From Mycolicibacterium goodii (lineage in GTDB: Bacteria; Actinomycetota; Actinomycetes; Mycobacteriales; Mycobacteriaceae), in assembly GCF_022370755.2 (NCBI RefSeq), contig NZ_CP092364.2, forward strand, positions 1,736,001 to 1,800,000: DNA of 64,000 bases. The letters run 5' to 3'. Shown piece after piece: positions 1-9,159 of this stretch (positions within the stretch are counted from its first letter, which is position 1; each line of letters begins with the position of its first letter). The position numbers and the translations under genes are program-made. Below the pieces are notes generated by a model that had not been told where the DNA came from, made no database searches, and saw nothing but the letters and a program-made list of their open reading frames with translations.

Positions 1-1805
1 CCCGCCATGATCTTGGCGATCGCCCAGCCGGCGAACTGACCGGCCGACGAGAACTCCGCGTACTCCTCGGCGCGCTTCTGGGCGAGGTCGAACCGGCCGG
101 TGTAGGCGAGCGCGAGCACCTCGCCGTAGAACACCATGATCCGGATCATGCCGTCGGTGGTCTTGCGTTGCGCGCGGCAGCGCGACGCGACGGGCAGGAA
201 CGCCTCGCCGCGGCCCGCCACGGGCATCGCGAGACCGCACGCGAACGCCGCGAAATCGGTCGCCTGGCGCGGGGACTCAGGATGGGCGAGCACGCGTTCG
301 GCGATCGCCAGGCCCTCGGTGATCCGGTTCTCGTGCACGGCCATCCCGGCTTCGGTGGCGTCGATGATGAGTTTGAGGATCGGGTGCGTGACGCGGTCGT
401 TCAACTGGTCGAGCACCTGGTGGGCGCGTGCCACGTCACCCATCGACCAGAACAGGATCGACAGGCGCGGTATGCCCCACTGCACGAGTTCCATCTCGTC
501 CATGTGATCCGGTGGGAACCGCGCGAGGATGTTGTCGGCCTGCGCGGGATGGCCCTGCCACAGCAGCGCGCGCGAGAGCAGGGTGGCCGCGGGCAGACCA
601 CCGCCGTGGTCGAACGCCGCGCGGGCGAGTTGTTCGCCCAGCGGCAGATTCGACAGGAACACCGCGTCCTTGGCCGCGGTGATCAACAGGTCGACGTCGG
701 CGCCGCGGTCGCTTTCCACGCACAGTTGTGCCAGCCGGATCCGACTGGCGGCCGTGCTGAGGTCGCGATCGCGCAGGATCGTCGCGATCCGCCCGCGCAG
801 TTTGCGCGCCGATGCGGTGCCGACGCGGCGCCGCACCACCTCGGCGAACAGTGGATGAGAGAACCGGGCGGTCAGCGCACCGCTTCCGTCGGGCACGATA
901 CGGATCAGCCCGCGCATCTCCGCTTGGTCGACGGCCTCCTCGCCGACGAGTTCGGCGAAGGCGTCGACGTCGAGCGGTTCGCACAGCGAGAGCAGTTTGA
1001 GGGCGGTCATGACATCGTCGCCTGCGTGTGCGAGGCGGTCGTCGAGCAGTTCGGCCAGCCCGGACGGGATCACGGTGGGCCCGCGGAACTGCCACACACC
1101 GTTGACCTCGGTCAGGGTGCCTGCGTCGACCGCACCCTCGACCATGTTGCGCAGGAAGAGCGGGTTGCCACCCGAGGATTCCCACATCACGTCGGCGCTG
1201 AGTCCTTCGAGCGTTCCGCCGAGCACGGTCTCGATGAGCGCGATGCTCTGCTGTTTGGTGAACGGCCGGAGTTCGAACCGTTGCAGGTAACCGTCCTTCC
1301 ACAGCGACGTGACAGCGTCGGGCACCGGTTCGCCGCTGCGCACGGTGGCCACGACATGACCGGCGCGTTCCAAGGCGAACTGGTGCAGGAGCGTCGCCGA
1401 CAGCTGGTCGAGCAGGTGGGCGTCGTCGACGCCGACGACCACATCGCCGTCGGCGACCAGCGATTCGCGGGCCGAGGCCAGCAGCGCGATCGGATCACGC
1501 GATGCGGTCGGACCGACCCAGTGGGCGAACGCCCCCAGCGGTATGCCGCGCGAGGATTCGGTGCAGGCGGTCCAGTGCACCTTGGTGGTCAACGCGGATG
1601 TGACGGTGCGGGCCAGGGTCGTCTTGCCGACACCGGCCGCGCCGATCAGCACCACACCGCAGCAGTCGGTGCTGTTGAGGGCGGAGCGGATCGCCTCGTG
1701 CTCGGCGGGCCGATCCAGCAGTTGCCACTGCCGGGTCGGGGAAGTCGAGGTCGTGGCGGGTGTGCCGTTGTTGCTGCCGATCACCGGCATTGCGCGCTCG
1801 GTCAT
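1..1805 (-). CDS. LuxR-family AAA-type transcriptional regulator (C-terminus outside window)
   Basis: The reverse-strand frame is open from the ATG at 1805 down to base 1, so about 600 residues are present and the gene continues beyond the window. The N-terminal part is an NTPase module: Walker A GAAGVGKTT at about residues 55-63 and a Walker B-like stretch VVVGVDDAH at about 122-130, followed by helical repeats. This is the layout of large LuxR/MalT-like (LAL) regulators, whose DNA-binding helix-turn-helix lies at the extreme C-terminus, here not visible. Its ATG shares one base with the stop of the upstream catalase-like gene, so the two are translationally coupled. A different STAND ATPase is possible because the HTH cannot be seen. 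Confidence 0.75.
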   Translation of the reverse strand, partial: MTERAMPVIGSNNGTPATTSTSPTRQWQLLDRPAEHEAIRSALNSTDCCGVVLIGAAGVGKTTLARTVTSALTTKVHWTACTESSRGIPLGAFAHWVGPTASRDPIALLASARESLVADGDVVVGVDDAHLLDQLSATLLHQFALERAGHVVATVRSGEPVPDAVTSLWKDGYLQRFELRPFTKQQSIALIETVLGGTLEGLSADVMWESSGGNPLFLRNMVEGAVDAGTLTEVNGVWQFRGPTVIPSGLAELLDDRLAHAGDDVMTALKLLSLCEPLDVDAFAELVGEEAVDQAEMRGLIRIVPDGSGALTARFSHPLFAEVVRRRVGTASARKLRGRIATILRDRDLSTAASRIRLAQLCVESDRGADVDLLITAAKDAVFLSNLPLGEQLARAAFDHGGGLPAATLLSRALLWQGHPAQADNILARFPPDHMDEMELVQWGIPRLSILFWSMGDVARAHQVLDQLNDRVTHPILKLIIDATEAGMAVHENRITEGLAIAERVLAHPESPRQATDFAAFACGLAMPVAGRGEAFLPVASRCRAQRKTTDGMIRIMVFYGEVLALAYTGRFDLAQKRAEEYAEFSSAGQFAGWAIAKIMA

Positions 1806-2920
1806 CAGTCCGGTAACTCCGATATGTCGACCGGCTCGTGCCTGTCAATTCTGTTGACGCGGTGCCGGTAATTGCTGGATGACTCGTAAACCGTTCTCTT
1901 CAGACGATTGATGGAGCCCAGGGGGCGGTGTTCGGCCAATCCGCGCCACGAGTTGAACGACAGTACGTCGTCGCCGTAGGCGCGGCGCAGCGCGCTGTAG
2001 GGATTCTGTGGGCCGAAGACGATCCTCGCCACCGGAATGTACGGCGAGACCGCCTGGTCCCAGTTCCTGCGGGCGTCCTCGATCGGCATGGCCACCGGAT
2101 CGGTGCACAACTGCGCGCTCAGCTCGTACTCCGCGGTCTGGTCGGCGAAGAACTCGGCGATCATGTCGCGGTGCGCCTCGGGGGCGGGGTTGCGGGGCAG
2201 CAGCTGCTCGGCCAGCTCCGTGACGTTGGGGGAGACCGGCGCGTAGCGATATTTGGCGACGTATTCGCCGTGGCGGAACGGCGCCGAGGAGAAGAACTCC
2301 AATCCCAGGATGGGCCGGTTCGGCGCGATGAACACCTTCAGGTTCTCGGGTAGTCCGACGCCGACCTTGCTGACCAGATCGAGCAGTTCGCTGCCGAGCC
2401 ACAGCGCCTGGTCGGACAGCCTCGCGAGCAGCGACGCGGTGATCATGCCGAGCCCCGCGTAGGCGTGCGCATCGGCGAACAGGAACTCCTCGTGGGTCAC
2501 CAGGACGAAATCCTGATTGGTGCTCGTGTCGTCGTCCAGGATCTTGGGCCCCTGTACCCCAAGGACTTTCAGGCCGAGACCGCGGACTCCGCGCGTCTTG
2601 TCGCTGCGCCGTACCCCGGACGTGCTCGACAGCCGCGCGATCACGGGATAGCTGCGGGGCTCGGCGAACAGGCCTTGAGCCAGTTCGGGTACAAGGCCGT
2701 CGTTCACGATCAGTTCGCCACGAAGGATCGCGTGGCTCTTGGCGTGCGCATCACGCAGGCCGTGTTTGTACTTCTCGTAGGCACGCTCGTTGTTCTTGAG
2801 CAGCTTCGCCATGATCTTCTGGATGTCCGCGTCCTCGCGGGGGCTCGGCTTCTCCAGGTCCTCCGCGTAGCGGATGGGCTGCTGTTTCCACGGAGTGGTC
2901 CGGTTGACGGCTTCGGTCAT
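1805..2920 (-). CDS. catalase-family haem protein
   Basis: A 371-residue protein of the short catalase-like family, shorter than classical monofunctional catalases (about 480 or more). Visible landmarks are a putative distal histidine in KSHAILRGE (H63), the ARLSSTSG stretch, TNQDFVLVTHEEF and a C-terminal NSWRGLAEHRPLGSINR segment typical of catalase-related proteins that may act as peroxidases. Whether it has true catalase activity cannot be told from sequence. A purine-rich AAGGAG lies about 11 bases before the ATG. It is the first gene of a two-gene unit with the LuxR-type regulator, whose start overlaps its stop by one base, which suggests the regulator is made together with this enzyme, perhaps for oxidative stress. 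Confidence 0.8.
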   Translation of the reverse strand: MTEAVNRTTPWKQQPIRYAEDLEKPSPREDADIQKIMAKLLKNNERAYEKYKHGLRDAHAKSHAILRGELIVNDGLVPELAQGLFAEPRSYPVIARLSSTSGVRRSDKTRGVRGLGLKVLGVQGPKILDDDTSTNQDFVLVTHEEFLFADAHAYAGLGMITASLLARLSDQALWLGSELLDLVSKVGVGLPENLKVFIAPNRPILGLEFFSSAPFRHGEYVAKYRYAPVSPNVTELAEQLLPRNPAPEAHRDMIAEFFADQTAEYELSAQLCTDPVAMPIEDARRNWDQAVSPYIPVARIVFGPQNPYSALRRAYGDDVLSFNSWRGLAEHRPLGSINRLKRTVYESSSNYRHRVNRIDRHEPVDISELPD

Positions 2921-3256
2921 GGTGAGCGGCGCTCCTTGTCGGTTACCCGTCGGTTGCCTCGTTGCGTACCTTTTCGTTCATAAACGTCGGCTGCCCCGTG
3001 CCGGATTCATGGGCGCAACCGGCTCACGTATCACCTGCGTGGATTTCTCGGCCACACACTTGACGATTCTTGTGTGTGGCCGGCGTCGTGGCATGAGTAC
3101 CGCACTACTCGATCTGATGTGTTTGCCTACTCCACGATGAATGCGAGCTCGGCCATTTGCCGGAGTTCGCACGAGGAGAGTGCCGAATCGACACCGAGTA
3201 GTTTTCGCGGATGCGGCGGCCGTGACCGTCTCGCCTGAGAGAAATTTTCGAGGAGT
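2921..3256. other. intergenic region between catalase-like gene and tRNA-Leu
   Basis: No convincing coding frame or recognisable element is seen in this stretch of about 336 bases. It must carry the promoter of the catalase-like gene (reading left) and the end of the tRNA transcript. No clear inverted repeat or riboswitch was found by eye. Confidence 0.5.
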
Positions 3257-3341
3257 GTCCGAGGGGGGACTTGAACCCCCACGCCCGTTAATAGGGCACT
3301 AGCACCTCAAGCTAGCGCGTCTGCCATTCCGCCACTCGGAC
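3257..3341 (-). tRNA. leuT: tRNA-Leu (anticodon GAG)
   Basis: Read on the reverse strand, the 85-base cloverleaf starts with GTCCGAG (3341-3335) and ends with the matching CTCGGAC (3263-3257). The anticodon arm is CTAGC-TTGAGGT-GCTAG, giving anticodon GAG at 3308-3306, which reads CUC leucine codons. A long variable arm and the T-arm GGGGGTTCAAGTCCCCC follow, as expected for a class II tRNA. No CCA is encoded. In M. tuberculosis a leucine tRNA lies next to the dapE2-type peptidase gene (from memory), matching this context. The symbol is by that synteny. Confidence 0.95.
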
Positions 3342-3480
3342 CTGCTTCCCACCCTCGCGGGTTGGGCGCCTAAGGCTAACGGATTGTAGCCCCGGAACCC
3401 AAACCGGCAGGGCCGAACCGGTCTGAGAGCGTCCCGGACGCGCTCCGAGAGCGTCTCGACGGACGGCGAACCGGCTGGCA

Positions 3481-4833
3481 ATGGTACGAATGGTGACTGT
3501 GACTGTCTCCGCGGCCAGTGCGGACGAGGTGGTCGATCTCGTCAGCGCACTCATCAGGTTCGACACCTCCAACACGGGGGACCCGGCGACCACCAAAGGT
3601 GAGGCAGAGTGTGCTCATTGGGTGGCCCAGCAGCTCGAAGAGGTCGGTTACGAGACCGAGTACATCGAGTCCGGCGCGCCGGGCCGGGGGAACGTGTTCG
3701 CGAGGTTGCGTGGCGCCGACCCCTCGCGCGGTGCGCTGATGGTGCACGGCCACCTCGACGTGGTGCCCGCCGAACCGGCCGACTGGAGCGTGCACCCGTT
3801 CTCGGGCGCGGTCAAGGACGGCTATGTGTGGGGACGCGGTGCAGTCGACATGAAGGACATGGTCGGCATGACCATCGCGGTCGCCCGGCACTTCAAGCGG
3901 TCCGGCATCGTGCCGCCGCGTGATCTGGTGTTCGCGTTCGTCGCCGACGAGGAACACGGCGGCACGTACGGGGCCGACTGGCTGGTGAACAACCGGCCCG
4001 ATCTGTTCGAGGGCGTCACCGAGGCGATCGGTGAGGTGGGCGGGTTCTCGCTGACCGTGCCACGCAAGGAGGGCGGCGAGCGTCGCCTGTACCTCATCGA
4101 GACGGCCGAGAAGGGCTTGTCGTGGATGCGGTTGACGGCGCGCGGCCGTGCCGGGCACGGGTCGATGCTGCACGACGACAACGCGGTGACCGCGATCGCG
4201 GGCGCCGTGGACCGCCTGGGCCGCCACGAGTTCCCCCTGGTGCTCAATCCAGCGGTGGAGGAGTTCCTGACCGCCGTCGCCGAAGAGACGGGGTACACGT
4301 TCGACGTGGATTCGCCCGACCTGGACGGAACCATCGCGAAGCTGGGCGGGGTCGCCAAGATCGTGTCGGCCACCCTCCGCGACACCGCCAACCCGACGAT
4401 GCTGAAGGCCGGCTACAAGGCCAATGTGGTCCCGGCGGTGGCCGAGGCCGTGGTGGACTGCCGGGTGCTGCCGGGCCGCAAGGCGGCTTTTGAGCGTGAG
4501 GTCGACGAACTGATCGGACCCGACGTCACGCGCTCGTGGGAACGCGACCTACCGTCGTACGAGACCTCGTTCGACGGTGATCTGGTCGACGCCATGAATT
4601 CCGCCGTCCTGGCGCTGGACCCCGACGCCCGCATCGTGCCGTACATGCTCTCCGGTGGAACCGACGCGAAGTCCTTCCAGCGGTTGGGGATTCGGTGCTT
4701 CGGCTTCGCGCCGTTGCGGCTGCCACCGGATCTGGACTTCGCCGCGTTGTTCCACGGTGTCGACGAACGGGTTCCGGTGGATGCTCTGCAATTCGGGGTG
4801 GGTGTTCTGGAACACTTCCTGCAGAACTGCTGA
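3481..4833 (+). CDS. M20 family metallopeptidase (DapE/ArgE type)
   Basis: A 450-residue zinc-dependent amidohydrolase of the M20/M25/M40 family. Seen in order: HGHLDVVP (metal ligands H91 and D93), GRGAVDMKD (bridging aspartate D123), ADEEHGG (catalytic and metal glutamates E157/E158), and a lid domain near residues 210-330 with GRAGHGS. The family hydrolyses N-acyl amino acids or dipeptides; the substrate cannot be fixed from sequence. The order tRNA-Leu, M20, PEBP, pyrD agrees with the M. tuberculosis dapE2 (Rv2141c) locus as I remember it, but a role in lysine or cell-wall synthesis is not implied because mycobacteria have a separate DapE. An alternative ATG lies three codons in (3490). 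Confidence 0.88.
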   Translation: MVRMVTVTVSAASADEVVDLVSALIRFDTSNTGDPATTKGEAECAHWVAQQLEEVGYETEYIESGAPGRGNVFARLRGADPSRGALMVHGHLDVVPAEPADWSVHPFSGAVKDGYVWGRGAVDMKDMVGMTIAVARHFKRSGIVPPRDLVFAFVADEEHGGTYGADWLVNNRPDLFEGVTEAIGEVGGFSLTVPRKEGGERRLYLIETAEKGLSWMRLTARGRAGHGSMLHDDNAVTAIAGAVDRLGRHEFPLVLNPAVEEFLTAVAEETGYTFDVDSPDLDGTIAKLGGVAKIVSATLRDTANPTMLKAGYKANVVPAVAEAVVDCRVLPGRKAAFEREVDELIGPDVTRSWERDLPSYETSFDGDLVDAMNSAVLALDPDARIVPYMLSGGTDAKSFQRLGIRCFGFAPLRLPPDLDFAALFHGVDERVPVDALQFGVGVLEHFLQNC

Positions 4834-4854
4834 CCGTACGAGGAAAGGGATCAC

Positions 4855-5376
4855 ATGACGAGTCCATACGACAACTTGCCGCAGCTGCCCAGTTTCACCC
4901 TCACGTCCGAGTCGGTCACCGACGGGCAGCCGCTCGGCAACGATCAGGTCAGCGGCATCATGGGCGCAGGCGGATCGGATGTCTCGCCGCAGCTGAGCTG
5001 GTCGGGTTTCCCGGCCGAGACCAAGAGTTTCGCCGTCACGGTCTACGACCCCGATGCGCCGACCGCGTCGGGCTTCTGGCACTGGGCGGTCGCCGACCTG
5101 CCGGCCTCGGTCACCGAGCTGCCGGCGGGCGCCGGTGACGGCAGCCCGCTGCCCGGCGGAGCCGTCACGCTCGCCAACGATGCCAGCCAGAAGCGCTACA
5201 TCGGCGCCGCACCGCCTGCCGGCCACGGCCCGCACCGGTACTTCATCGCGGTCCACGCCGTCGACGTCGAGCGGCTCGAGCTGCCCGACAACGCCACGCC
5301 GGCATACCTGGGCTTCAACCTGTTCGGCCACGCGATCGCCCGCGCCGTCATCCACGGCACCTACGAGCAGAAGTAG
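4855..5376 (+). CDS. YbhB/YbcL-type PEBP (Raf kinase inhibitor-like) protein
   Basis: A 173-residue phosphatidylethanolamine-binding protein. The ligand-pocket signatures VYDPDAP (about residues 62-68), FWHWAV and GPHRYFI are present. Bacterial members are small soluble proteins of uncertain role; the mycobacterial homologue (Rv2140c, from memory) has been studied as a PEBP protein. The ATG is 21 bases after the peptidase stop, with the SD-like GAGGAAAGG before it, so it is probably co-transcribed with the peptidase. It converges with pyrD and a strong hairpin separates them. Confidence 0.9.
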   Translation: MTSPYDNLPQLPSFTLTSESVTDGQPLGNDQVSGIMGAGGSDVSPQLSWSGFPAETKSFAVTVYDPDAPTASGFWHWAVADLPASVTELPAGAGDGSPLPGGAVTLANDASQKRYIGAAPPAGHGPHRYFIAVHAVDVERLELPDNATPAYLGFNLFGHAIARAVIHGTYEQK

Positions 5377-5400
5377 AAGCTCAAACGCCCCAGTTCTTTT

Positions 5401-5441
5401 CGAGGCTGTCGGGTCAGCGCACCGCTGATCCGACAGCCTCG
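5401..5441. terminator. bidirectional terminator-like hairpin between PEBP gene and pyrD
   Basis: A 19-bp stem (5401-5419 with 5423-5441) containing one G-U pair and a three-base loop CAC. It lies between convergent genes and includes the last codons of pyrD (stop at 5414). A T-rich run (ttctttt) precedes it on the plus strand but no U tract follows in either direction, as is common for mycobacterial terminators. Confidence 0.7.
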
Positions 5442-6478
5442 CTCAGTGAGGTGAAGCCGCAGGCGCGCAACCGCTCGGCGATACCGTCGTGAATTTGCTT
5501 GGCCCACAGGCCGCCCCCGTAGATGAACCCCGTATAGCCCTGCAGCAGTGCGGCACCGGAGACGATCCGCTCCCACGCGTCGTCGGCGGTCTCGATACCA
5601 CCCACGCTGATCAACACCAGTTCGTCGCCGACGCGGCGATACAGCCTGCGAAGCACCTCGGCGGATCGTCTCGCCACCGGTCGCCCGGAGATCCCGCCGG
5701 GTCCGAGTTCGGCGACGCCGGGGGTCACCAGCCCGTCGCGCGACACCGTGGTGTTCGTGGCGACGATGCCGGCCAGGCCCAATTCCACTGCCAGGTCCGC
5801 GATCTCGTCGATATCGGAGTCCGACAGGTCGGGGGCGATCTTCACCAGGACCGGTTTGGTCGTCTCGGCCTTGACGGCGCGGAGGATGGGTCGCAGGGCG
5901 GCGACGGCCTGCAGGTCCCGCAGTCCCGGTGTGTTGGGTGAGCTGACGTTGACGACGACGAACGACGCCAGCGCACTGAGCAGGCGTGTGCTGGTGACGT
6001 AGTCGGCGACGGCCTCCTCGGCGGGCGTGACCTTGGTCTTGCCGATGTTCACGCCGATCGGGATGTCGGGTTGGTGGCAGGCCAGTCGCTGCGCGAGCGC
6101 GCCCGCGCCCTCGTTGTTGAAGCCCATGCGGTTGAGCAGCGCGTGGTCGTCGGGCAAGCGGAACAACCGGGGCGGGGGGTTTCCCGGTTGCGGCTGCGCG
6201 GTGACGGTGCCCACCTCGGCATACCCGAAGCCGAGCGCACCCCACGTGGCCAGGCCGCGGCCGTTCTTGTCGAAACCGGCGGCGAGGCCCAGCGGCCCCG
6301 GAAAGCGCACCCCGAACACCGTGCTGGCCAGGATCGGATCGCTGGGCGCCAGCCGGCGGACCAACGCTCGGCGTACCGGCGCGGCCCCGGTCGCGGCCCG
6401 CAGCAGTGCGAACACCCAGACATGGACCCGTTCGGCGGGGGCGAGGAACAACGCCTGCCGCAGTACGCGGTACATCAC
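5414..6478 (-). CDS. pyrD: quinone-dependent dihydroorotate dehydrogenase (class 2)
   Basis: A 354-residue flavoenzyme oxidising dihydroorotate to orotate in pyrimidine synthesis, membrane-associated and using quinone. Class 2 features seen: the FMN/phosphate region [10 protein letters not shown] (about residue 65), [12 protein letters not shown] with the catalytic serine of class 2 enzymes (about 175-186), VKIAPDLSD, and the C-terminal GGISGRP and VGGI phosphate-binding loops. The N-terminal helix expected for class 2 is present. It is the last gene of a three-gene operon (lipoprotein, DUF5703, pyrD), overlapping the DUF5703 gene by 4 bases (ATGA). Confidence 0.97.
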   Translation of the reverse strand: MMYRVLRQALFLAPAERVHVWVFALLRAATGAAPVRRALVRRLAPSDPILASTVFGVRFPGPLGLAAGFDKNGRGLATWGALGFGYAEVGTVTAQPQPGNPPPRLFRLPDDHALLNRMGFNNEGAGALAQRLACHQPDIPIGVNIGKTKVTPAEEAVADYVTSTRLLSALASFVVVNVSSPNTPGLRDLQAVAALRPILRAVKAETTKPVLVKIAPDLSDSDIDEIADLAVELGLAGIVATNTTVSRDGLVTPGVAELGPGGISGRPVARRSAEVLRRLYRRVGDELVLISVGGIETADDAWERIVSGAALLQGYTGFIYGGGLWAKQIHDGIAERLRACGFTSLSEAVGSAVR

Positions 6479-6744
6479 AGGGCGGGCTGGTCCGGGGTGC
6501 CCGGCATCGTGGCGGCGGACTTCTTACGGCGCAGCAGCACCCGTCGGCTCCCGTCTGTGTAGGCACGGACCCGGGTCAGTTCCCAGCCGCGGTATTCGGC
6601 CTCGATCGACAACCGCAGGCTCGCGCTCACCCTGGTGACGTCGGGCGGCAGGCGCAGCGGCACCCAGTCGTACTCGTCCGAGGAATCTTCTTCGACCACC
6701 TTGTCCCAGCCCGGCGGCAGGAGCCCACGCTGGATGTTGGTCAT
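6475..6744 (-). CDS. DUF5703 family small protein
   Basis: An 89-residue conserved mycobacterial protein of unknown function (start ATG at 6744). It has the conserved [10 protein letters not shown] and [23 protein letters not shown] regions and no signal peptide or membrane segment. Both neighbours overlap it by ATGA, with the lipoprotein upstream and pyrD downstream, so it is clearly translated from the same message. The real frame is fixed by these overlaps. Confidence 0.85.
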   Translation of the reverse strand: MTNIQRGLLPPGWDKVVEEDSSDEYDWVPLRLPPDVTRVSASLRLSIEAEYRGWELTRVRAYTDGSRRVLLRRKKSAATMPGTPDQPAL

Positions 6745-7838
6745 GGCTTCACCGTCGTGTTCGCGTTCGGGATCACCTGCACGCCCGCTCCCGTGGCCGA
6801 CACGACGTAGAGCGTGCCGGAGGTTTCGTCGTAGGCCAGGGAGTTCGGTTGCTGCACGGTTCGATAACGCACCTTCTCGACGGGTATGCCGGTGGAGAGA
6901 TCGTAACCAATGATGGTGTTCGTGGCGGTCTCTGACACCCAAACGAGGTGTGCGGATCCGGCGAGGCCGTAGGGCGCGCCGCGTACGGGGAAGCGCTGGC
7001 GCAGGATCAGCGGGTCGACGCTGTAGACCAGCAGTCCGTCGCCGCGGGTGTCGGCCACCAGCACGCGGCCGCGGGGATCGCTCGCGATGGTGGTCGCTCC
7101 CTCGCCGGCGCGCAGCGCGTGCGCGGCCTTGGTGCCGCTCGGGTCGACCGCCGTGACCGACGTCTGTCCTCGATCCAGCACGATCGCGGTGTTGCCTTGG
7201 GCGACAAGGGAATCCACACGAGCGAAGATCTTCAGCTCGGCACCGACGCCGGATTCGCCGGTCAACGTGTAGACCGCGCCGTCTGCGCTGCCGAGCACCA
7301 CGTTGCCGTCCTCGCGCAGTGCGATCGCGGTGAAGTCGACCTCGCCCTTGCCGTCCACGTCCACGCGCGTCGGCCGCGGCGGCGTCGCGGTGAGGTCGAT
7401 GCGGAAGTAGCCACCCCGCGTCGCGAGCAGCAGGCCGCCCTTGCCGTCGCCGGCCAGTGCGGTCGCGTTGGCCCCGAGCGGCACCGTCGCGGGCGGCTTC
7501 GGATCCTCGCCCAGCAACGCCACCGCCGATCGACCCTCGGCGTCGGTGCTCAGCACCGCCAGTTGCCGGGTGGCCGGATCGAACACCGCGGCCTGGCCGG
7601 GGGAGGCCAGTGGGCGCACCTGGCCGTCGGGACGTTCGGTGGCCGGCGGGGACACCGCGGCCCGCGCGGGTTCGATGGTGGGCGGCGGCGCGTCGATGAC
7701 GTTGGACGAGCACCCGGCCGTCAACAGCAGAGCCAGCGAGATAATGCCAGCGTAAAGGGGCTGACCGGCGGTGATAAGGCGCAACAGACGGCTCTCGGGT
7801 CGGTTCGGACGGTGTTCAGGCGGGGCCTGAGAATTCAC
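6741..7838 (-). CDS. lppL: lipoprotein with beta-propeller-like repeats (LppL type)
   Basis: A 365-residue exported lipoprotein. After a short charged N-terminus there is a hydrophobic segment ending in the lipobox LLTAGC at about residues 38-43. The mature part contains repeated strands of the YncE/NHL propeller kind (for example LAVLSTDAEG, GLLLATRGGYF, TNTIIGYDLSTG, NSLAYDETSGTLYVV), so it is probably a surface-anchored propeller with unknown ligand. It starts with GTG at 7838 and is the first gene of the operon with DUF5703 and pyrD. The gene divergent from it starts 90 bases away. The symbol is by synteny with M. tuberculosis Rv2138. Confidence 0.82.
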   Translation of the reverse strand: MNSQAPPEHRPNRPESRLLRLITAGQPLYAGIISLALLLTAGCSSNVIDAPPPTIEPARAAVSPPATERPDGQVRPLASPGQAAVFDPATRQLAVLSTDAEGRSAVALLGEDPKPPATVPLGANATALAGDGKGGLLLATRGGYFRIDLTATPPRPTRVDVDGKGEVDFTAIALREDGNVVLGSADGAVYTLTGESGVGAELKIFARVDSLVAQGNTAIVLDRGQTSVTAVDPSGTKAAHALRAGEGATTIASDPRGRVLVADTRGDGLLVYSVDPLILRQRFPVRGAPYGLAGSAHLVWVSETATNTIIGYDLSTGIPVEKVRYRTVQQPNSLAYDETSGTLYVVSATGAGVQVIPNANTTVKP

Positions 7839-7928
7839 TTCAGTTTAGGCCGGGAAGCATCGGGTATTCCTCCGGCGTTTAGTGGCGTAGTCAAACAATC
7901 GCCACATAAGTAGAGGTATGGTGCCAGC

Positions 7929-8234
7929 ATGACCCTCGCCGCGGACCGCTCATTGAGCCACAGCGAGTTTGCTATCGAGGACATCACCACAGGTGTTCAC
8001 GCCAGCGGATTTGGCCAGGTGGGCGATGGTAAGACGTTTTCCTTCCACATCGAGCGTCAGCAACTCGTGATCGAGGTGTACCGCCCCCGGTTGTCCGGCC
8101 CCGTCCCGTCCGACGAGGACGTCGTCGCTGTTGCGACCCGCAAGCTCACCGAGATCGATCTCACCGACGAGCGCAGCCTTTCGGCCACCGTCCGCGACGC
8201 CGTGGCCGACGCACAGCCCGTGGCCCGCGCCTGA
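7929..8234 (+). CDS. conserved mycobacterial hypothetical protein
   Basis: A 101-residue protein with no recognised domain, no signal peptide and no membrane segment; it alternates short strands and ends in a helical, charged tail. From memory it corresponds in position to Rv2137c. The ATG at 7929 follows a -10 box TATGGT (7917-7922) by six bases, so the message is probably leaderless, which supports this start. It lies upstream of uppP in the same direction. Confidence 0.75.
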   Translation: MTLAADRSLSHSEFAIEDITTGVHASGFGQVGDGKTFSFHIERQQLVIEVYRPRLSGPVPSDEDVVAVATRKLTEIDLTDERSLSATVRDAVADAQPVARA

Positions 8235-8300
8235 CCGGTCGGGCGTCGAGGCACTCGGCGGTCGCACGACCGCACCAGGCGTCACGGTACGGTCGTCGTC

Positions 8301-9149
8301 GTGACTGACGTTCCTGCGATGTCGTGGCTGCAAGTGATCGTGCTCTCGATTGTGCAGGGGCTCACCGAGTTTCTCCCGGTGTCGTCGTCCGGGCATCTGG
8401 CGATCACGTCGCGGGTGTTCTTCGACGACGACGCCGGCGCGTCGTTCACCGCAGTCACTCAGCTGGGCACCGAACTCGCGGTGCTCATCTACTTCGCCAA
8501 GGACATCGGCCGGATCGTCAAGGCCTGGTTCCTCGGTCTGCGCGCCCCCGAGCGTCGCGACGCCGATTACCGCCTCGGCTGGTTCGTCATCATCGGCACC
8601 ATTCCCATCGGGGTGTTCGGCCTGCTGTTCAAAGACGAGATCCGAACGGGCGCACGCAATCTCTGGCTGGTGGCGACGGCGCTCATCGTGTTCTCGGTGG
8701 TGATCGCCGCGGCCGAGTACTTCGGCAGGCAGGTCCGTCGGGTCGAACAGCTCACGTGGCGGGACAGCATCATCGTGGGTGTCGCGCAGTGCCTGGCGCT
8801 CATGCCCGGTGTGTCACGGTCGGGGGCGACCATCAGCGCGGGCCTGTTCCTCGGCCTCAAACGCGAGGTGGCGGCGCGGTTCGGGTTCCTGCTGGCGATC
8901 CCTGCGGTGTTCGCCTCCGGACTGTTCTCGCTGCCCGACGCGTTCCACCCGGTCGGGGAAGGGATGAGCGCGAGCGGGCCGCAGCTGATCGTCGCGACGG
9001 CGATCGCGTTCGTCGTGGGCTTCGCCGCGATTGCCTGGTTCCTCAAATTCCTGGTCTCGCACAGCATGTACTGGTTTGTCGGATACCGCGTGGTCCTCGG
9101 TGTGGTGGTGCTCGCACTGCTCGGCACCGGCGTCGTGGCGGCACAATGA
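8301..9149 (+). CDS. uppP: undecaprenyl-diphosphatase
   Basis: A 282-residue integral membrane enzyme (BacA/UppP family) that removes one phosphate from undecaprenyl (in mycobacteria decaprenyl) diphosphate, recycling the lipid carrier for peptidoglycan and arabinogalactan. Both family signatures are clear: [11 protein letters not shown] near residues 19-29 and [10 protein letters not shown] near 172-181; about eight hydrophobic segments follow the usual pattern. The GTG start at 8301 lies seven bases after a -10 box TACGGT (8288-8293), suggesting a leaderless transcript. A histidine phosphatase gene begins 10 bases after its stop, so the two are probably co-transcribed. Confidence 0.96.
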   Translation: MTDVPAMSWLQVIVLSIVQGLTEFLPVSSSGHLAITSRVFFDDDAGASFTAVTQLGTELAVLIYFAKDIGRIVKAWFLGLRAPERRDADYRLGWFVIIGTIPIGVFGLLFKDEIRTGARNLWLVATALIVFSVVIAAAEYFGRQVRRVEQLTWRDSIIVGVAQCLALMPGVSRSGATISAGLFLGLKREVAARFGFLLAIPAVFASGLFSLPDAFHPVGEGMSASGPQLIVATAIAFVVGFAAIAWFLKFLVSHSMYWFVGYRVVLGVVVLALLGTGVVAAQ

Positions 9150-9159
9150 GAGCGGCACT

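Noticed and set aside
168..1871. 567-residue forward frame at the left edge
   Set aside because: The true gene is the reverse-strand regulator with a clear Walker A site; this forward frame is its shadow.
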